The notes beneath the pieces are model-generated. The model did not search any database. It saw only the letters and a list, made by a program, of their open reading frames with translations, and was not told the DNA's origin. This document shows, one piece after another, positions 5,782-7,904 of a DNA stretch of 7,904 bases. The stretch is from Candidatus Hodarchaeota archaeon. Lineage in GTDB: Archaea; Asgardarchaeota; Heimdallarchaeia; Hodarchaeales; YT1-039. A program made the translations under genes and the position numbers. Every line of letters begins with the position of its first letter. Within the stretch, counting starts at the first letter, position 1. The DNA lies in contig JAEOTF010000518.1 in the NCBI GenBank assembly GCA_016840025.1, positions 1-7,904 on the forward strand. The letters run 5' to 3'.

Positions 5782-5788
5782 TTTTTTT
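5782..5788 (+). terminator. T7 run, candidate archaeal terminator
   Basis: Seven T residues lie 14 bases after the stop of the small membrane ORF, and a second T5 run follows at 5812-5816. Archaeal RNA polymerase terminates at such coding-strand T-tracts without needing a hairpin. If active, it would end the phosphoesterase-SWIM transcript before the helicase gene, at least in part. Confidence 0.33.
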
Positions 5789-5793
5789 GGCCC

Positions 5794-5803
5794 ACATAAA
5801 ATG
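5794..5803 (+). promoter_or_regulatory. TATA-like element upstream of the helicase gene
   Basis: ACATAAAATG is centred about 44 bases before the ATG at 5842. That would place transcription start near 5824 and give a leader of about 18 bases. Another A/T-rich match, CTATAAAAAG, lies at 5749-5758 inside the small ORF. Either could serve the helicase gene. The match is weak evidence in A+T-rich DNA. Confidence 0.22.
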
Positions 5804-5841
5804 TATTACCCTTTTTAATTACTGGATTATAGTGAAGTTCC

Positions 5842-7904
5842 ATGTGTGTGGAGGTCTTTTCACTCCTTTCTAAACCTCTTAGAGAAGAGATCAAATCTCT
5901 TGGATGGCATAAACCCACTAAAATACAGGAGCTGGCTATCCCTCTAGCGTTAAAAGGAGAAAATTTGTTGCTTATTGCGCCAACTGGTACGGGTAAGACT
6001 GAGGCAGCGATATTACCCGTTTTTGAACTTCTACTTCACGAACGGAGTAAAACCTCACTTCACGGCGTTTCAATTCTTTACATTACACCGCTCCGCGCGC
6101 TAAACAGAGACATCTTTAGAAGAATTATTGAAATAGGAGAAAACCTTAACATTAGTGTTCAAGTTAGACACGGCGATACTTCACAACGAGTCAGAAGGCT
6201 ACAGGCAAAAAAACCTCCTAACATGCTCATAACTACCCCCGAAACATTACAAGCGATTCTACCGGGAAAGAGACTGCAAAGACATCTAATGGGTGTTCGA
6301 TGGATTATCGTAGACGAAATCCATGAACTTGCCACGGATAAACGTGGAGTCCAACTTGTTGTCGGTCTAGAGCGACTCAGAACAATCACAGGTAGAAATT
6401 TTCAAAAGATAGGTTTATCGGCTACGATAGGAAGACCAAAATTAATAGCTGATTTTCTTTCAGGTCAAGATAAGCCTGTAAATATTGTAAGAGCTGAAGA
6501 ATTCAAAGATCTAGAAGTAAGAGTTGAAAGTCCAACTACAAAAAAGGATGATTATACAATTGCTCGCAAAATAATGATTTCGCCTGGAAGCGTACGACGG
6601 ATTCGAAGGCTCTTTGAATTAATTGACGAATACAAATCTTCGTTAATATTTACGAATACTAGAGAACATGCAGAAGCCCTCGCATCTCGAATGTTAGCTC
6701 TAAGACCAAATTATAAAGTAGATGTGCACCATGGTTCTCTCTCGAAGGATATACGGGTTGAAACGGAGAGGAAGTTAAAAGCTGGAGAACTGAAAGCAGT
6801 AGTATGTACCTCCTCTTTAGAGCTTGGAATTGATGTTGGGGATGTTGAGTTTGTAGCACAATATATGTCTCCAAAACAAGTTACAAAACTTATACAGAGA
6901 ATTGGTAGAAGTGGCCACATGATAGGCGGCAAGTCTAGGGGCTCTATTATCGCGACTTGGCCTGATGACATTCTTGAGGCTACAGTTATTTCAAAATTTG
7001 CTTACAAAGGCATTTTAGAAACGCCTAAATTCCATGAAAATCCGCTTGATGTGCTTGCCCACCAAATTGTCGGGCTAATACTTGATTATCGAAAAACAAG
7101 TTTAGATGACCTATATCGAATCGTCACAAGAGCTTGGCCGTATAGAAGCTTGAGTCGAGACGAATTTGTAAACGTAATGAAACAACTTGAGAAGAGTCGT
7201 TTCATATGGCTCGATGGAGACGTTGTAAAAAAGAGAAAAAATCACATTTTCAAATATTACTATGAGAACCTCTCAATGATTACTGATGTGAAGCACTACG
7301 ATGTAATAGATTTGATTAAAAGAGGAAAAATTGGGACACTAGATCAAGAGTTTATAGCTAGAAATGGTAAACCGGGTCAAGAGTTCATTATGCATGGGCA
7401 GAATTGGAAGATACTTGGAATAAATGATGAAGAAGGAATTGTCCAAGTGGAACCGGTATACCAAAGTTTCGGAGCTATTCCCTCGTGGGAAGGAGAAGTT
7501 ATTCCCGTTCCTTTCGACGTTGCCCGAGCTGTGGGAAAAATCAGAGGAAAAATCGCGGAGACGATTGCACATAATCAAGACCTTGCCCCCGTTTTTGAAG
7601 ACTTATCATTAGATAGAGCGGCTTCTGATAAAGTTGTTAAAATCATAAGAAACCAGATGAAAGCTAAGCAGTTAGTACCAACTGAAAGTAGAGTTCTCAT
7701 AGAATCCTATGAAAAATATGTAATAATTCATTGTTGCTTTGGAAACTTGGTTAATGAAGCCCTTGGAAAAGTGGTGGCTTCAACATTAAGTTCAAGATTT
7801 AATGTCAGTGTTGGAACGCAGGTGGATCCCTATCGAATCGCGTTTATTTTACCATTTTATATTGATCCAGAGACGGTTAGAAAGGATCTTTTGATGCTTA
7901 AACC
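5842..7904 (+). CDS. lhr: Lhr-type SF2 ATP-dependent helicase, C-terminus beyond window
   Basis: An open frame of 687 codons from ATG 5842 continues past the right edge without a stop. All SF2 motifs are present: Q-like PTKIQE (25-30), Walker A APTGTGKTEA (46-55), Ia ITPLRALNRD (81-90), Ib TTPETL (131-136), II DEIH (158-161), III SAT (193-195), IV LIFTNTREHAE (268-278), V TSSLELGIDVGDVE (323-336) and VI QRIGRSGH (352-359). The order and spelling, plus SWEGEVIPVP (548-557) after a winged-helix-like stretch, match the Lhr core (COG1201). Lhr proteins translocate 3'-5' on single-stranded DNA and unwind duplexes and RNA:DNA hybrids, with roles in repair. The visible part ends inside the Lhr-specific C-terminal region. 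GTG 5848 is an alternative start; a frame stop at 5833-5835 excludes earlier ones. Whether it is aLhr1 or aLhr2 cannot be decided here. Confidence 0.93.
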   Translation, partial: MCVEVFSLLSKPLREEIKSLGWHKPTKIQELAIPLALKGENLLLIAPTGTGKTEAAILPVFELLLHERSKTSLHGVSILYITPLRALNRDIFRRIIEIGENLNISVQVRHGDTSQRVRRLQAKKPPNMLITTPETLQAILPGKRLQRHLMGVRWIIVDEIHELATDKRGVQLVVGLERLRTITGRNFQKIGLSATIGRPKLIADFLSGQDKPVNIVRAEEFKDLEVRVESPTTKKDDYTIARKIMISPGSVRRIRRLFELIDEYKSSLIFTNTREHAEALASRMLALRPNYKVDVHHGSLSKDIRVETERKLKAGELKAVVCTSSLELGIDVGDVEFVAQYMSPKQVTKLIQRIGRSGHMIGGKSRGSIIATWPDDILEATVISKFAYKGILETPKFHENPLDVLAHQIVGLILDYRKTSLDDLYRIVTRAWPYRSLSRDEFVNVMKQLEKSRFIWLDGDVVKKRKNHIFKYYYENLSMITDVKHYDVIDLIKRGKIGTLDQEFIARNGKPGQEFIMHGQNWKILGINDEEGIVQVEPVYQSFGAIPSWEGEVIPVPFDVARAVGKIRGKIAETIAHNQDLAPVFEDLSLDRAASDKVVKIIRNQMKAKQLVPTESRVLIESYEKYVIIHCCFGNLVNEALGKVVASTLSSRFNVSVGTQVDPYRIAFILPFYIDPETVRKDLLMLK

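Noticed and set aside
6159..7612. Short frames inside the helicase (minus 6159-6389, 6659-6874, 6711-6971, 7339-7578; plus 7424-7612)
   Set aside because: All lie within the Lhr reading frame, which carries every helicase motif; none has features of its own.

Overview
The window looks like a chromosomal segment from an A+T-rich, uncultivated-type archaeon. A TACK-group lineage such as Bathyarchaeia is my best guess, but the phylum is inferred. The reasons are an archaeal-type phosphopantetheine adenylyltransferase, a type II methionine aminopeptidase, a DUF1512 membrane protein, an archaeal-looking 5S rRNA standing alone, an Lhr-type helicase, frequent GTG/TTG starts with weak or absent Shine-Dalgarno sites, and BRE/TATA-like boxes at leaderless spacing. 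I see no mobile element, CRISPR array, tRNA or phage gene.

Left third (1-2276). On the minus strand lie an open frame that leaves the left edge, a Urm1-like ubiquitin-fold protein ending in HGG, and coaD (coenzyme A synthesis). map (removal of the initiator methionine) is read divergently from coaD on the plus strand. It ends one base short of a convergent minus-strand zinc-ribbon gene.

Middle (2022-4045). On the minus strand, in transcription order, are a MoaD/SAMP-like protein ending in GGG, a lone 5S rRNA with its own promoter-like boxes, a DUF1512 membrane-anchored protein, and the small zinc-ribbon protein 6 bases after it. The last two look like an operon.

Right half (4124-7904). On the plus strand are a COG1407/MPE-type metallophosphoesterase, a small SWIM zinc-finger protein with a probable winged helix that starts on the base after the phosphoesterase stop codon, a 38-codon single-span membrane ORF (5652-5768), and a large Lhr-type SF2 helicase that runs off the right edge. 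In bacteria, MPE and Lhr-type proteins occur together in a DNA-repair cluster with a DNA ligase and an MBL-fold exonuclease. SWIM proteins of the Shu2/SWS1 type act in homologous recombination. The group MPE + SWIM + Lhr is therefore the best candidate here for an under-described nucleic-acid repair module. The joint role is inference from gene order and motifs.
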